A stretch of DNA of 64,000 bases from assembly GCF_000271845.1 (NCBI RefSeq), contig NZ_JH719395.1, positions 409,154 to 473,153 of the forward strand. Reading direction: 5' to 3'. The notes under the pieces are model-generated. The model did no database searches. It worked only from the letters and a program-made list of their open reading frames with translations, and was not told where the DNA came from. The stretch comes from Rhizobium leguminosarum bv. trifolii WSM2297. GTDB lineage: Bacteria; Pseudomonadota; Alphaproteobacteria; Rhizobiales; Rhizobiaceae. The position numbers and the translations under genes were made by a program. Shown here piece after piece: positions 48,033 to 58,030 of this stretch (positions are counted from its first letter, which is position 1; the number at the start of each line of letters is the position of its first letter).

Positions 48033-50930
48033 TCAGAAGAAGCCACGGCGCTGCCACCAGCCGGCTTTCTTCGGCTTGCCGTCTTCGCCTTCGGCGTTTT
48101 CGCCGCGGGTGGATTTCACCGTCGGCTCGGAGGAGGTGATGTTGGATTCGCGGTTGGCGCGAACCGGCTTTGCCTCTTCCGGAGCCTCTTCCTGAACGGG
48201 TGTTCCGAGATCGGCGGCGGCTTCCACCAGTTCCGGTTCGGCCACGGCCGCTGGAGCTGTCTCTACCACTGGCTCCTCGACCGGCGCTGCTGCGGCTTTG
48301 CGACGGCCGCGGCCACGGGCCGGCTTCACATCCTCGGCGACAACAGCCGCACCCTCGACAACAGCGGCCGCAGCCTGGCTTTCGCCTGCCTGCTCGGCAA
48401 CCGCTTCGACAGTTTCGGCTTCTTGAGGAGCGCCGTCGTTCGAAACGTCGTCGCCTTCGCTCTCTTCGCCGCCCTCGTCACTGCCATTGTCTTCACCGGC
48501 TTCACCGGCGGTCAGTTCGGAACCATCCTCGGCGCGGTTGCGGCGGCCGCCACGCTTGCCGCGACGGCGGCGCTTGCGGCGCTGCGATTCCTCGCTTTCA
48601 GCCAGTGTCTCGGGCGTGCCTTCAGCGGTTGCATCAGCTTCGCCGCCCTCGTCGTCGCCGTCTTCATCCTCATCGCCGGCTTCGCCTGCTGTCGATGCCG
48701 GCTGATCCGCATTGCCGTTGCGGCCGCGCCGACGCCGGCGGCGCTTGCGCTTGCGGTTTCCATCACCTTCGCCTTCCGAGCGTGCCGCGACGGGACGTTC
48801 GGCGGCGGCCGGCTTTTCTTCGAGTTCCTCGTCTTCGTCCTCATCCATTTCAATGACGATGTCGTCGTCGTCATCCTCAGGAATGGCTGCGAAGTTGAAG
48901 AGCGTCTCGATCTTGACCGGGTTCTCCACGGCCTCGCCGCGATCGATGGCGAAATGCTGCGCGCCGACCGAACCGTCGGCATCGATGACGATAGCGACGC
49001 CGAAACGGTTTTCGTAATCGATGATCGTCTGGCGCTTGTGGTTGAGCAGGTAGAGCGCAATGTCAGGCGTGGTGCGGACGCTGATGTTGTGCGTGGTATT
49101 CTTGAGCAGATATTCCTCGATGCCGCGCAGGACATGCAGCGCGACGGAGGACTGCGAACGCACATGGCCGCTGCCGCCGCAATGCGAGCAGACCTGGGTG
49201 GTCGATTCGAGAACCGAGGCGCGGATGCGCTGGCGCGACATTTCGAGCAGGCCGAAATGCGAGATCCGGCCGACCTGGATACGGGCGCGGTCGTTCTTCA
49301 GGCATTCCTTCAGCTTCTTCTCGACAGCACGGTTGTTGCGCTTCTCTTCCATGTCGATGAAGTCGATGACGATCAGGCCGGCAAGGTCGCGCAGGCGTAG
49401 CTGGCGGGCGACTTCGTCGGCAGCCTCGAGGTTGGTCTGCAGCGCAGTGTCCTCGATCGAGTGTTCGCGCGTCGAGCGGCCGGAGTTGACGTCGATCGAC
49501 ACCAGCGCTTCCGTCTGGTTCATGATCAGGTAGCCGCCGGACTTCAGCGTTACCTGCGGCTGCAACATGCGGTCGAGCTGGGCCTCGATGCCCGAACGCG
49601 AGAAGATCGGGTGGATGTCGCGATAGGGCTGAACCACCTTGGCATGGCTCGGCATCAGCATCTTCATGAAGTCTTTCGCTTCACGATAGCCTTCTTCGCC
49701 GGAGACGATGATCTCGCCGATATCCTTGTTGTAGAGGTCGCGGATCGAGCGCTTGATCAGCGAGCCTTCCTCATAGACGAGGCAGGGAGCGGTGGACGCC
49801 AGCGTCAGCGTGCGCACGTTTTCCCAAAGGCGCATCAGATATTCGAAATCGCGCTTGACCTCGACCTTGGTGCGGTTGGCGCCGGCGGTGCGAAGGATGA
49901 CGCCCATGCCCTGCGGCACCTCGAGCATGCGCGCGATCTCTTTCAGGCGCTTGCGGTCGGCAGGGTTGGTGATCTTGCGGGAAATGCCGCCGCCGCGTGC
50001 CGTGTTCGGCATCAGCACGGAATAGCGGCCGGCAAGCGACAGATAGGTAGTAAGAGCTGCGCCCTTGTTGCCGCGCTCTTCCTTGGCGACCTGCACGAGC
50101 AGGATCTGGCGGCGCTTGATGACTTCCTGGATGCGGTACTGCTTGCGCGGCTTGCGCTGCACGCGGTCCGGCACTTCTTCCATCGCGTCTTCGGCGCCGA
50201 CGGATTCGATGACTTCCTCTTCGCCGTGATCGTCATCGTCGTCGTCATCATCGTGGCGACGCTTGCTGGTATCGACGTCCTCGGAGATCTCGTCGGTTTC
50301 TACCATCGCGGCCATCGGGCCGCCGGTCGAGCCGTCATCCTCGTTATCGACGTTCGCAGCGCCTTCGGCCTCGACGTCAGTCGGAACAGCGTCCTCGGTC
50401 GCAGTCGTTTCTGCAGCTGGCTCGGCAACCTTCTTGCGGCTGCGGCGCGGTCTTGCCTTCTTGGCCGGAGCTTCCTCGGTGGACTCGGCCGCTGCCGCGG
50501 CCTCCACCGCTGCCGGCTCTTCCGTGACGGCAGCCGTTTCCGGCGCCTCGGCCGGCACAATGCCGACATCCGGCTGATCCTGCTTGGACAGATCGACCAT
50601 CGGCGCGGTTTCGACGTGCTCGACGTCTTCGTCGCGGCGATGCTCCTCGGCTTCGGCACGAAGCAGCGCCTGACGGTCGGCAAGCGGTATCTGATAATAA
50701 TCGGGATGGATTTCGGCGAAGGCCAGGAAGCCGTGCCGGTTGCCGCCGTAATCGACGAAGGCGGCTTGCAGCGAGGGCTCGACCCTCGTTACCTTTGCAA
50801 GATAGATGTTGCCGCGGATCTGCTTCTTGTGCTGCGACTCGAAGTCAAATTCTTCTATGCGGTTCCCGCGAACGACAACGACGCGCGTCTCTTCCTCGTG
50901 AGACGCATCGATAAGCATTTTGTCTGCCAT
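48033..50930 (-). CDS. rne: ribonuclease E
   Basis: This main endoribonuclease of mRNA decay and rRNA processing is 965 residues. An S1 domain starts at about 38 (IRGNIYLAKVTRVEPSLQAAFVDYG). It is interrupted by a long Ala/Glu/Asp-rich insertion (about 90-265, including a run of eight Asp) usual in alphaproteobacteria. Catalytic aspartates lie in SIDVNSGRST near 478 and the following VIDFIDM. The zinc link CSHCGGSG is near 581. The C-terminal half is disordered, with RKRRRRRRGR-type basic patches, and ends GWWQRRGFF. Confidence 0.96.
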   Translation of the reverse strand: MADKMLIDASHEEETRVVVVRGNRIEEFDFESQHKKQIRGNIYLAKVTRVEPSLQAAFVDYGGNRHGFLAFAEIHPDYYQIPLADRQALLRAEAEEHRRDEDVEHVETAPMVDLSKQDQPDVGIVPAEAPETAAVTEEPAAVEAAAAAESTEEAPAKKARPRRSRKKVAEPAAETTATEDAVPTDVEAEGAANVDNEDDGSTGGPMAAMVETDEISEDVDTSKRRHDDDDDDDDHGEEEVIESVGAEDAMEEVPDRVQRKPRKQYRIQEVIKRRQILLVQVAKEERGNKGAALTTYLSLAGRYSVLMPNTARGGGISRKITNPADRKRLKEIARMLEVPQGMGVILRTAGANRTKVEVKRDFEYLMRLWENVRTLTLASTAPCLVYEEGSLIKRSIRDLYNKDIGEIIVSGEEGYREAKDFMKMLMPSHAKVVQPYRDIHPIFSRSGIEAQLDRMLQPQVTLKSGGYLIMNQTEALVSIDVNSGRSTREHSIEDTALQTNLEAADEVARQLRLRDLAGLIVIDFIDMEEKRNNRAVEKKLKECLKNDRARIQVGRISHFGLLEMSRQRIRASVLESTTQVCSHCGGSGHVRSQSSVALHVLRGIEEYLLKNTTHNISVRTTPDIALYLLNHKRQTIIDYENRFGVAIVIDADGSVGAQHFAIDRGEAVENPVKIETLFNFAAIPEDDDDDIVIEMDEDEDEELEEKPAAAERPVAARSEGEGDGNRKRKRRRRRRGRNGNADQPASTAGEAGDEDEDGDDEGGEADATAEGTPETLAESEESQRRKRRRRGKRGGRRNRAEDGSELTAGEAGEDNGSDEGGEESEGDDVSNDGAPQEAETVEAVAEQAGESQAAAAVVEGAAVVAEDVKPARGRGRRKAAAAPVEEPVVETAPAAVAEPELVEAAADLGTPVQEEAPEEAKPVRANRESNITSSEPTVKSTRGENAEGEDGKPKKAGWWQRRGFF

Positions 50931-51458
50931 GTAAGCTGAGCTCCTCGGCGTGGCCGCGAGAGCGCATTCCCGACTGCTGTTGAAACAGAAAGAATGCGGT
51001 CCGTCGTGGCCGCGCCGGATAATGAAAGTCGCGCCTGATGCGAGGGGGAGGGCAGCAGCCAGACCGCAACCGGAACCATTTTGGTCCGGGGCCTGTACAC
51101 TTCAGATAAAACCTGCTGCGAAACCATCAACAACCAAGCGTGATCGACAAATACGAAGACCCGTTCGGGTCCGATGAGTTTGCTCCCTGAGAGCGTGGTG
51201 GCTGATCCACCAATGAATTCCGACAATGAGCCGGAAAATCAGGATCCAGTTCTAAGGATGAAGCGCATGAGACGGCGGACGATGACCGGTGTGGCGCCAG
51301 GTCCTGATCTGGCTGGCAGCCTTTGCGGCGACTCTATCCCGTCAACACTTTACCCTAAAATTCGTTGTATGTTTTCCGTGTCACAATAGCAAGGGAAAAG
51401 CCAAATGTGCCATAATATTGATGGATTTCGTAACGCATAGAAGCTGGGGATAAAGCGA
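50931..51458. other. intergenic region between rne and the amidase gene
   Basis: These 528 bases separate two divergent genes. No convincing gene is visible. The side next to rne contains short stems (for example GACCC/GGGTC near 51148-51163). It would be the rne leader, which in other bacteria is a target for autoregulation by RNase E. The side next to the amidase is AT-richer. Confidence 0.4.
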
Positions 51459-52811
51459 TTGCGATTCGGCAGGCCGCAAAGGGTGTTTCGTCCAGGCGAC
51501 GTTCGACGCGGCTCGGTCGACTCCATCGCGGTACAGATAGGGTGTGGCGGTTTATTGTTTAAGAGGGCTCGGATCGCGGCGAACTCCGCAGTGCGGCGAT
51601 CGACATTCGCAAAGCGGATTCTGACGGCGCTTCTGGCCGTCAGTCTGCTGCCGGCCGTTGCCGGTTCCGTCGAGGCCAGGGATCCGCTGCTTGCCTATGG
51701 CGCGCGCATCGTCGGCGATGATGCAAGGAGCCGCATCGTCATCGACTTCGATCGCGAACCGCGCTTCTCCGTCCACTATATCGCCAATCCGGAACGCATC
51801 GTCATCGACCTGCCGGCGACCGCCTTCGGTTTTCCGGCCAAGGATCTCGCCGCCCGCGGCCTGTTCAAGGATATCCGCTACGGCAAGATGGACGAGGAAA
51901 GCGCCCGTATCGTCCTGACGACCGCAGGGCCGGTCAAGCTGGCGCTCGCCAAGGTGCAGGCCGACGAGGCCGGCAAGGGGCATCGTCTCGTGCTCGACGC
52001 CGAGATGATCGATAAGCAGGCCTTCGCCGAACTGGTCAAGACGCAGTCCTGGAGCGACCAGAGTGAGGCGGCCCAAACGACGAGCGCCATTCCGGCCCCT
52101 GAGAAAACCGCTCCCGGCGATTTCGTCATCGCCGTCGACGCCGGCCATGGCGGTATCGATACCGGCGCGATCGGCGTCGACACCAAGACCGAGGAAAAGC
52201 AGGTCACGCTTGCCTTCGCCAAGGCCCTGACCGAGCGGCTGAACAAGGAGCCGGGCATCAAGGCTTTCCTGACGCGCGAAGACGACGAGTTCCTGTCGCT
52301 GTCGCAGCGTGTGCTGATCGCCCGCCAGAACCATGCCGGGCTGTTCATTTCGCTGCATGCCGACACGCTGAAGCAGAAGGATATCCGCGGCGCCACCGTC
52401 TACACGATCTCCGACAAGGCATCCGACAAGCTCGCCGCCGACCTGGCGGAACGTGAAAATCTTTCCGACCAGATTGCCGGCAAGGAGACGGTCGCCGAGC
52501 CGCCCGAGGTCGCCGATATCCTGCTCGATCTGACCCGGCGCGAGACCCAGGCCTTCTCGATCTCGCTGGCCGAGAGTGTGCTGAATTCGTTCAAGGACCA
52601 GGTCGGCACCATCAACAATCCGCACCGCCATGCCGGTTTCCGCGTGCTGCAGGCCCCTGACGTGCCGTCGATCCTTCTCGAGCTCGGGTTCCTCTCGAAT
52701 GCCGAGGATGAGAAATTGCTGCTTGACGAGACCTGGCGCGGCAAGATCGTCGGTCTTTTGACCGACGCAGTGAAGCGCTACCGCGCCGCCGTCATCGCCA
52801 ATGGCGGCTAA
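51459..52811 (+). CDS. amiC: N-acetylmuramoyl-L-alanine amidase (AmiC type)
   Basis: This periplasmic zinc amidase splits daughter cells by cleaving stem peptides. It is about 450 residues. A late signal sequence (about 48-72) is followed by an AMIN domain and an Amidase_3 domain. Ligands are H230 (DAGHGG), E245 and H300 (FISLHAD), and the catalytic glutamate is in PSILLELGFLSN. The start is uncertain. TTG 51459 has GGGGAT ahead, but a GTG just before the signal peptide is also possible. Confidence 0.88.
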   Translation: MRFGRPQRVFRPGDVRRGSVDSIAVQIGCGGLLFKRARIAANSAVRRSTFAKRILTALLAVSLLPAVAGSVEARDPLLAYGARIVGDDARSRIVIDFDREPRFSVHYIANPERIVIDLPATAFGFPAKDLAARGLFKDIRYGKMDEESARIVLTTAGPVKLALAKVQADEAGKGHRLVLDAEMIDKQAFAELVKTQSWSDQSEAAQTTSAIPAPEKTAPGDFVIAVDAGHGGIDTGAIGVDTKTEEKQVTLAFAKALTERLNKEPGIKAFLTREDDEFLSLSQRVLIARQNHAGLFISLHADTLKQKDIRGATVYTISDKASDKLAADLAERENLSDQIAGKETVAEPPEVADILLDLTRRETQAFSISLAESVLNSFKDQVGTINNPHRHAGFRVLQAPDVPSILLELGFLSNAEDEKLLLDETWRGKIVGLLTDAVKRYRAAVIANGG

Positions 52812-53175
52812 GGCCGGCGGCCCCATAAATCCATAGGGGTTTCGGGTCGGCGGGGTCCATGAAAACAAAGACTTAATCTGCGTTACATGACTCAAATTCT
52901 GAGCAGCATGTCTCGGATTGGCGGCGGGGGCGGGCGTTGCTTGGATGTGACAGTCCTGATGAAACGCGCCCGCAGCGGTGAATGCGGCGGGCCGAGCCCT
53001 ATTTTCCTCACAATCGCGCCGTTACTCCGGCTTATGTTTCGTAAGCCTTGAGCGCGGAATCGGCTTGTGGCGGTAGCGCTCATGGAGTAAGCCGCGCAAC
53101 GTGCAAATTGCCTTGATCGGTGCAATCGCTGCGTTCTGAGCCGATTGAAGATCGAAGAGACCGGTAGCTGAAAAT
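52812..53175 (+). other. intergenic region before mrcA
   Basis: This 364-base gap has no gene I can support. It carries several short GC-rich inverted repeats. It presumably holds the 3' end of the amidase transcript and the mrcA promoter, though I could not pick out a convincing -35/-10 pair. Confidence 0.3.
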
Positions 53176-55635
53176 ATGGTTAGACTTTTTGGATATTTCT
53201 TCGGAATGGCCTGCGTCCTGTTTCTGGTCGCGGCGGCGGGTGTTGCCATCTATCTCGCCAACGTCGCGAAGGATCTCCCGGACTATGCCGTTCTGAACAG
53301 CTATGCGCCGCCGGTGACCACCCGTGTCCATGCCGGCAACGGCGCTCTGATGGCCGAATACGCCAAGGAAAAGCGTCTCTTCCTGCCGATCCAGGCCATC
53401 CCCGACCGCGTCAAGGCGGCATTCCTGTCGGCTGAGGACAAAAATTTCTACAATCATCCGGGCGTCGATCTCACCGGTCTCGGCCGCGCCATCCTCGTCA
53501 ACCTGCAGAATTTCGGTTCCGGCCGCCGCCCCGTCGGCGCGTCCACAATCACCCAGCAGGTCGCCAAGAACTTCCTTTTAAGCTCGGACCAGACGATCGA
53601 CCGCAAGATCAAGGAAGCGATCCTGTCCTTCCGTATCGAGCAGGCCTACAGCAAGGACAAGATCCTTGAGCTCTACCTGAACGAGATTTTCTTCGGCCTG
53701 AATTCCTACGGCATCGCCGGTGCCGCGCTCACCTATTTCAACAAATCCGTCACCGAGCTGACCGTCGCCGAAGCCGCCTACCTGGCATCCTTGCCGAAAG
53801 GCCCGGCCAATTATCATCCTTTCCGCCATCCGGAGGCAGCGCTCGAGCGCCGCAACTGGGTGATCGACCGCATGGTCGAGAACGGATATGTCAGCCAGAG
53901 CGACGGCGAGGACGCCAAGAAGCAGCCGCTCGGCGTCACGGCCCGTACGACCGGCCCCTCGCTTTTTGCTTCGGACTATTTCGCCGAAGCCGTGCGTCGC
54001 CAGCTGATCGACCAATATGGTGAGAAGGTCCTCTATGAGGGCGGCCTTTCGGTGCGCACCTCGCTCGATCCGCAGATGCAGCTCGCTGCCCGCAAGGCGC
54101 TGCAGGACGGTCTGGTGTCCTATGACGAGCGCCGCGGTTTCCACGGCCCGATCAAGCAGATCGATGCAAGCGGCGACTGGGGCAAGGCGCTTGCTGATAT
54201 TCCCGCGCTCTCCGACGTGCCGGAATGGCGGCTTGCCGTCGTGCTTGCCGTCTCCGACAGCAACGTCGACATCGGCCTGCAGCCGGCCAAGGATGGCAGC
54301 GGCAAGGTTTCAGCCGACCGTCAACGCGGCACGATCGAAGCCAAGAACATGCAATGGGCCTTCCGTTCGGCCGACGGCGCCCGCAAGTCGACGAAATCGC
54401 CTGTCGGCGCGGTCGCTCCCGGTGACGTTGTCTATGTCGCAAAGCTCGGCGACGATGCGTCGACCTCCTATCGCCTGCAGCAGCCGCCGAAGGTGCAGGG
54501 CGGCCTGGTCGCCATGGATCCGAAGACCGGCCGCGTGCTCGCCATGGTCGGCGGCTTCTCCTATTCGCAGTCCGAATTCAACCGCGCCACGCAGGCGATG
54601 CGCCAGCCGGGCTCCTCGTTCAAACCCTTCGTCTACGCTGCCGCGATGGACAATGGATATACACCGGCTTCCGTCATCATGGATGCGCCGATCGAGATCG
54701 TCTCGGGCGGCCAGGTCTGGAGGCCGGAAAATTACGGCGGCGAAGTCGGCGGCCCGTCGACGCTGCGCTCGGGCATCGAGCATTCGCGCAACCTGATGAC
54801 GGTGCGCCTCGCCAACGATCTCGGCATGAACATCGTCGCCGAATATGCCGAGCGCTTCGGCGTCTATGATCACATGCTGCCGGTTCTCTCCATGTCGCTC
54901 GGCGCCGGCGACACCACGGTGCTGCGCATGGTCTCGGCCTATTCGGTCATCGCCAACGGTGGCAAGCAGATCAAGCCGACCTTGATCGACCGCATTCAGG
55001 ACCGCTACGGCAAGACGATCTTCAAGCATGAGGAGCGCCTCTGCGAGGGCTGCAATGCCGGCGACTGGCAGAACCAGGAAGAGCCCAATGTCGTCGACAA
55101 CCGCGAAACCGTTCTCGACCCGATGACCGCCTATCAGATCACCTCGATGATGCAGGGCGTCATCCAGCGCGGCACGGCCGCCGGCAAGATCGATCTCGGC
55201 GGCCGCGACGTGGCCGGCAAGACCGGCACCACCAACGACGAGAAGGACGCCTGGTTCGTCGGTTTCACCCCGGATCTGGTCGCCGGCCTTTATATGGGCT
55301 TCGATACGCCGGCCCCGCTCGGCCGCGGCGGCACCGGTGGCGGTCTCTCCGCCCCGATCTTCAACGAATTCATGCAGGCTGCCGTCAAGGATGCGCCAGA
55401 ATCGAAATTCGTCATCCCGCCGGGCATGAACCTGATCTCGATCGACCGCAAGACCGGCATGGCCGCCGCCGATGGCGATCCGAACACCATCATCGAGGCC
55501 TTCAAGCCCGGCACCGGCCCGGCCGACAGCTTCTCCGTCATCGGCATGGACAGCACCATGGCGCCGGAAGAGATCCTGAAGACTTCGCCGCAGGCAAACC
55601 AGGCCGTCCAGACCGGCACGCCCGGCCTCTTCTGA
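53176..55635 (+). CDS. mrcA: penicillin-binding protein 1A
   Basis: This bifunctional peptidoglycan synthase is 819 residues. One N-terminal membrane helix (about 5-27) is followed by the GT51 glycosyltransferase domain with catalytic E87 in SAEDKNFYNHPGVD. An OB-like insertion comes next. The transpeptidase domain has S480/K483 (SSFKPF), SRN in IEHSRN and K682-T-G. It follows the amidase gene, so two cell-wall genes are adjacent. Confidence 0.96.
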   Translation: MVRLFGYFFGMACVLFLVAAAGVAIYLANVAKDLPDYAVLNSYAPPVTTRVHAGNGALMAEYAKEKRLFLPIQAIPDRVKAAFLSAEDKNFYNHPGVDLTGLGRAILVNLQNFGSGRRPVGASTITQQVAKNFLLSSDQTIDRKIKEAILSFRIEQAYSKDKILELYLNEIFFGLNSYGIAGAALTYFNKSVTELTVAEAAYLASLPKGPANYHPFRHPEAALERRNWVIDRMVENGYVSQSDGEDAKKQPLGVTARTTGPSLFASDYFAEAVRRQLIDQYGEKVLYEGGLSVRTSLDPQMQLAARKALQDGLVSYDERRGFHGPIKQIDASGDWGKALADIPALSDVPEWRLAVVLAVSDSNVDIGLQPAKDGSGKVSADRQRGTIEAKNMQWAFRSADGARKSTKSPVGAVAPGDVVYVAKLGDDASTSYRLQQPPKVQGGLVAMDPKTGRVLAMVGGFSYSQSEFNRATQAMRQPGSSFKPFVYAAAMDNGYTPASVIMDAPIEIVSGGQVWRPENYGGEVGGPSTLRSGIEHSRNLMTVRLANDLGMNIVAEYAERFGVYDHMLPVLSMSLGAGDTTVLRMVSAYSVIANGGKQIKPTLIDRIQDRYGKTIFKHEERLCEGCNAGDWQNQEEPNVVDNRETVLDPMTAYQITSMMQGVIQRGTAAGKIDLGGRDVAGKTGTTNDEKDAWFVGFTPDLVAGLYMGFDTPAPLGRGGTGGGLSAPIFNEFMQAAVKDAPESKFVIPPGMNLISIDRKTGMAAADGDPNTIIEAFKPGTGPADSFSVIGMDSTMAPEEILKTSPQANQAVQTGTPGLF

Positions 55636-55694
55636 CCGCCGCCTGATTTTTGAACGCCCGCGCGGCCTTTACATCCGCGGCGGGCGTCTCTAGA

Positions 55695-55738
55695 GCAATT
55701 CCAGCAAAAGTGCGCAGCGGTTTTGCGTCCGGAATTGC
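55695..55738. repeat. nested inverted repeat of the GCGGTTTT type
   Basis: GCAATTCC (55695-55702) pairs with GGAATTGC (55731-55738). Inside, GCAAAA pairs with TTTTGC around GTGCGCAGCGG. The central motif resembles that of the repeat at 27447-27556, so both probably belong to one rhizobial intergenic family. It lies between mrcA and prfB and may double as a 3'-end stem. Confidence 0.6.
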
Positions 55739-55790
55739 GTCAACAAAGACGTCCACCAGCACTTGAAGACCGAGACAGAGAAGCAGGAAA

Positions 55791-56922
55791 ATGCGAGCCG
55801 AAATCGAAAACGTGGTCGATGAAACCAAGCAGGCTATCACCCTGCTGAGGAGGCATCTTTGACTGGGACCAGGCGATAAGACGACTGGACTGGTTGAACA
55901 ACAAGGCAGAGGATCCGAACCTCTGGAACGACGCTACCGAAGCGCAGAAGCTGATGCGCGAGCGCCAGCAGCTCGATGACGGCATCAGCGGTGTCAAGCA
56001 GCTGGAACAGCAGCTGAACGACAATATCGAGCTGATCGAACTCGGCGAGGAAGAAGGCGACGAAGGTGTCGTCAAGGAAGCCGAGGATACGCTGAAGGCC
56101 TTGAAGGCCGAAGCTGCGCGCCGCCAGGTGGAAGCGATGCTCTCCGGCGAGGCCGACGGCAACGACACCTATCTCGAAGTCCATTCCGGCGCCGGCGGCA
56201 CCGAAAGCCAGGACTGGGCGAACATGCTGCTGCGCATGTATACCCGTTGGGCCGAACGCCAGCGTTTCAAGGTCGAGCTTCTCGAAGTCCATGATGGCGA
56301 AGAGGCGGGCATCAAATCCGCGACCCTGCTCGTCAAGGGGCACAATGCCTATGGCTGGCTGAAGACGGAATCGGGCGTGCACCGGCTGGTGCGCATCTCG
56401 CCTTACGACAGCAATGCGCGTCGCCATACCTCCTTCTCGTCGATCTGGGTCTATCCCGTCGTCGACGACTCGATCCAGATCGAGATCAACGAAGGTGATT
56501 GCCGCATCGACACCTATCGTTCATCGGGCGCCGGCGGCCAGCACGTCAACACCACCGACTCGGCCGTGCGCATCACCCATATTCCGACCGGCATCGTCGT
56601 GCAGTGCCAGCAGGAGCGTTCGCAGCACAAGAACCGGGCCAAGGCCTGGGACATGCTGCGCGCCCGCATGTACGAAGCCGAATTGAAGAAGCGCGAGGAC
56701 GCCGCCAGCGCCGAAGCCGCCTCCAAGACGGATATCGGCTGGGGCCACCAGATCCGCTCCTACGTGCTGCAGCCCTACCAGCTGGTCAAGGACCTGCGCA
56801 CCGGCGTCGCCAGCACCGCGCCGGACGATGTGCTCGACGGCGAACTCAACGAGTTCATGGAAGCGGCCCTTGCCCACCGCATCAGCGGCGCCGCCGACGC
56901 AGTCGTCGACGACGTGGACTGA
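55791..56922 (+). CDS. prfB: peptide chain release factor 2, programmed +1 frameshift
   Basis: RF2 recognises UGA and UAA stop codons. The product is 376 residues if 55791-55859 is joined to 55861-56922. The first 23 codons end at an in-frame TGA (55860-55862) in the context AGGAGG-CAT-CTT-TGA-C. This is the classic autoregulatory frameshift site with its Shine-Dalgarno-like stimulator. The GGQ motif is at 248-250. The SPF recognition motif reads SPY here. Confidence 0.96.
55851..55863 (+). promoter_or_regulatory. RF2 autoregulatory frameshift site
   Basis: A slippery CTT-TGA-C sits three bases after AGGAGG. When RF2 is scarce the ribosome slips +1 at CTT and reads on. When RF2 is abundant it terminates at TGA. 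The spacing is that of the E. coli site. Confidence 0.93.
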
Positions 56923-56947
56923 TAGACAAAAGCAGCATTGAGACGAG

Positions 56948-56972
56948 AAAGCCCCGGAGACGGGGCTTTTTT
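56948..56972 (+). terminator. terminator of prfB
   Basis: A 9-bp stem (AAAGCCCCG/CGGGGCTTT) with loop GAGA and a T-run lies 25 bases after the prfB stop. The opposing gene ends at 56977, so it separates converging transcripts. Confidence 0.9.
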
Positions 56973-56976
56973 ATGC

Positions 56977-57996
56977 TCAGGCGATCGCTTCGACGGCGCT
57001 GTCCTGGAACAGTGCTGCCGACAGACCGGCAATCTCGTCATGAATGGCTGCGCGCTCGATGCCCGGGGGATCGGTAAAGAGCTCCGCCGCAAAAGCCAGG
57101 CCGAGTGCGGTGCCCTCCGGCACGAAGACGTAATGCCCAAGCCCGCCGCCGAAGATTTTAAGATTGCTGTGCGGCAGCCGCGCATGCAGCCATGCCGAAC
57201 ATTCCTCGGCCGGTGCTGCCCTGTCGGCATCGCCAACGAGAATCAGGGTGGACGCGTTGACGGCTTGCAAGCTTTCCTCGCTGAAACCGAGAACGGACCG
57301 GCCCGGCGCGCACAGGAGTGCGGCCTTGATTCTGTCGTCCCGGTAGGATTTCGACATTCGCGACCATGAATCGCGAAACACATCGCTGGTGCGAAGCAAG
57401 GTCGGGATATGATCGGCAAGATCGGGAAATTCCCTTGGTCCGCGCGCGCCACCCGGCTTCATCCTTGATGGTTCGAATTGCGAGAACCGGGCGACAGCGC
57501 CAAGAAGCAGCATCACGCTATAGGCGCCGGCCGAAAATCCGGCCGCGAACACGCGGGTCGTATCGATATGACAGGAAAGATCGGCGAGCCAGTCATCGCT
57601 GTGGTCGAGCATGAAGCTCAGATCCGGCGCCCGCTCCCAAAGGCAGGCGAAGCCTTCGGCGCGATAGGGCTCGTTGCCGGTATTGCCGTGATGGTTGACG
57701 CCGAGCGCTGCAAATCCGCGATCGGCGAGCCGTCGGGCCAGCCACTCCAGTCCGGCCGCGGATCCGCCGGTTCCATGCGACAACAGGACGAGGGGATAGG
57801 GCCGGACATCCGGCCGCATAGGTGCGTCGCGGGCGACGACCGCCTTCTTGAACCAGCTTCTTTCCGTTGTATCGCATTCACGCGCCTCATCGGCAGCGGG
57901 ATACCACAGCGACCAGCTGATGGGTCTGGGACCGTTTGCGTCCCAGTTCGACCTGTTCTTGTCGTAAAGGACGCCATCGCGGAAGCCGAGTTTCAT
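56977..57996 (-). CDS. alpha/beta hydrolase (dienelactone/PAF-acetylhydrolase-like)
   Basis: This encodes 339 residues with no signal peptide. The oxyanion region is PLVLLSHGTGGSAAGLEWLA (69-88). The nucleophile is S155 in GFSAG, the acid is likely in LILVGDADRAAP and the base in GLGHYVF. The fold is close to the platelet-activating-factor acetylhydrolase-like group. The substrate is unknown. I chose the ATG at 57996, which has GGGAGGAG just ahead. Confidence 0.87.
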   Translation of the reverse strand: MKLGFRDGVLYDKNRSNWDANGPRPISWSLWYPAADEARECDTTERSWFKKAVVARDAPMRPDVRPYPLVLLSHGTGGSAAGLEWLARRLADRGFAALGVNHHGNTGNEPYRAEGFACLWERAPDLSFMLDHSDDWLADLSCHIDTTRVFAAGFSAGAYSVMLLLGAVARFSQFEPSRMKPGGARGPREFPDLADHIPTLLRTSDVFRDSWSRMSKSYRDDRIKAALLCAPGRSVLGFSEESLQAVNASTLILVGDADRAAPAEECSAWLHARLPHSNLKIFGGGLGHYVFVPEGTALGLAFAAELFTDPPGIERAAIHDEIAGLSAALFQDSAVEAIA

Positions 57997-58030
57997 CTCT
58001 TCTCCTCCCTCCCGAACGCTTCCTTGCGGT

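Noticed and set aside
49461..50939. 492-codon open frame on + across rne
   Set aside because: Antisense to the conserved part of RNase E, with low-complexity composition and no recognisable domain.
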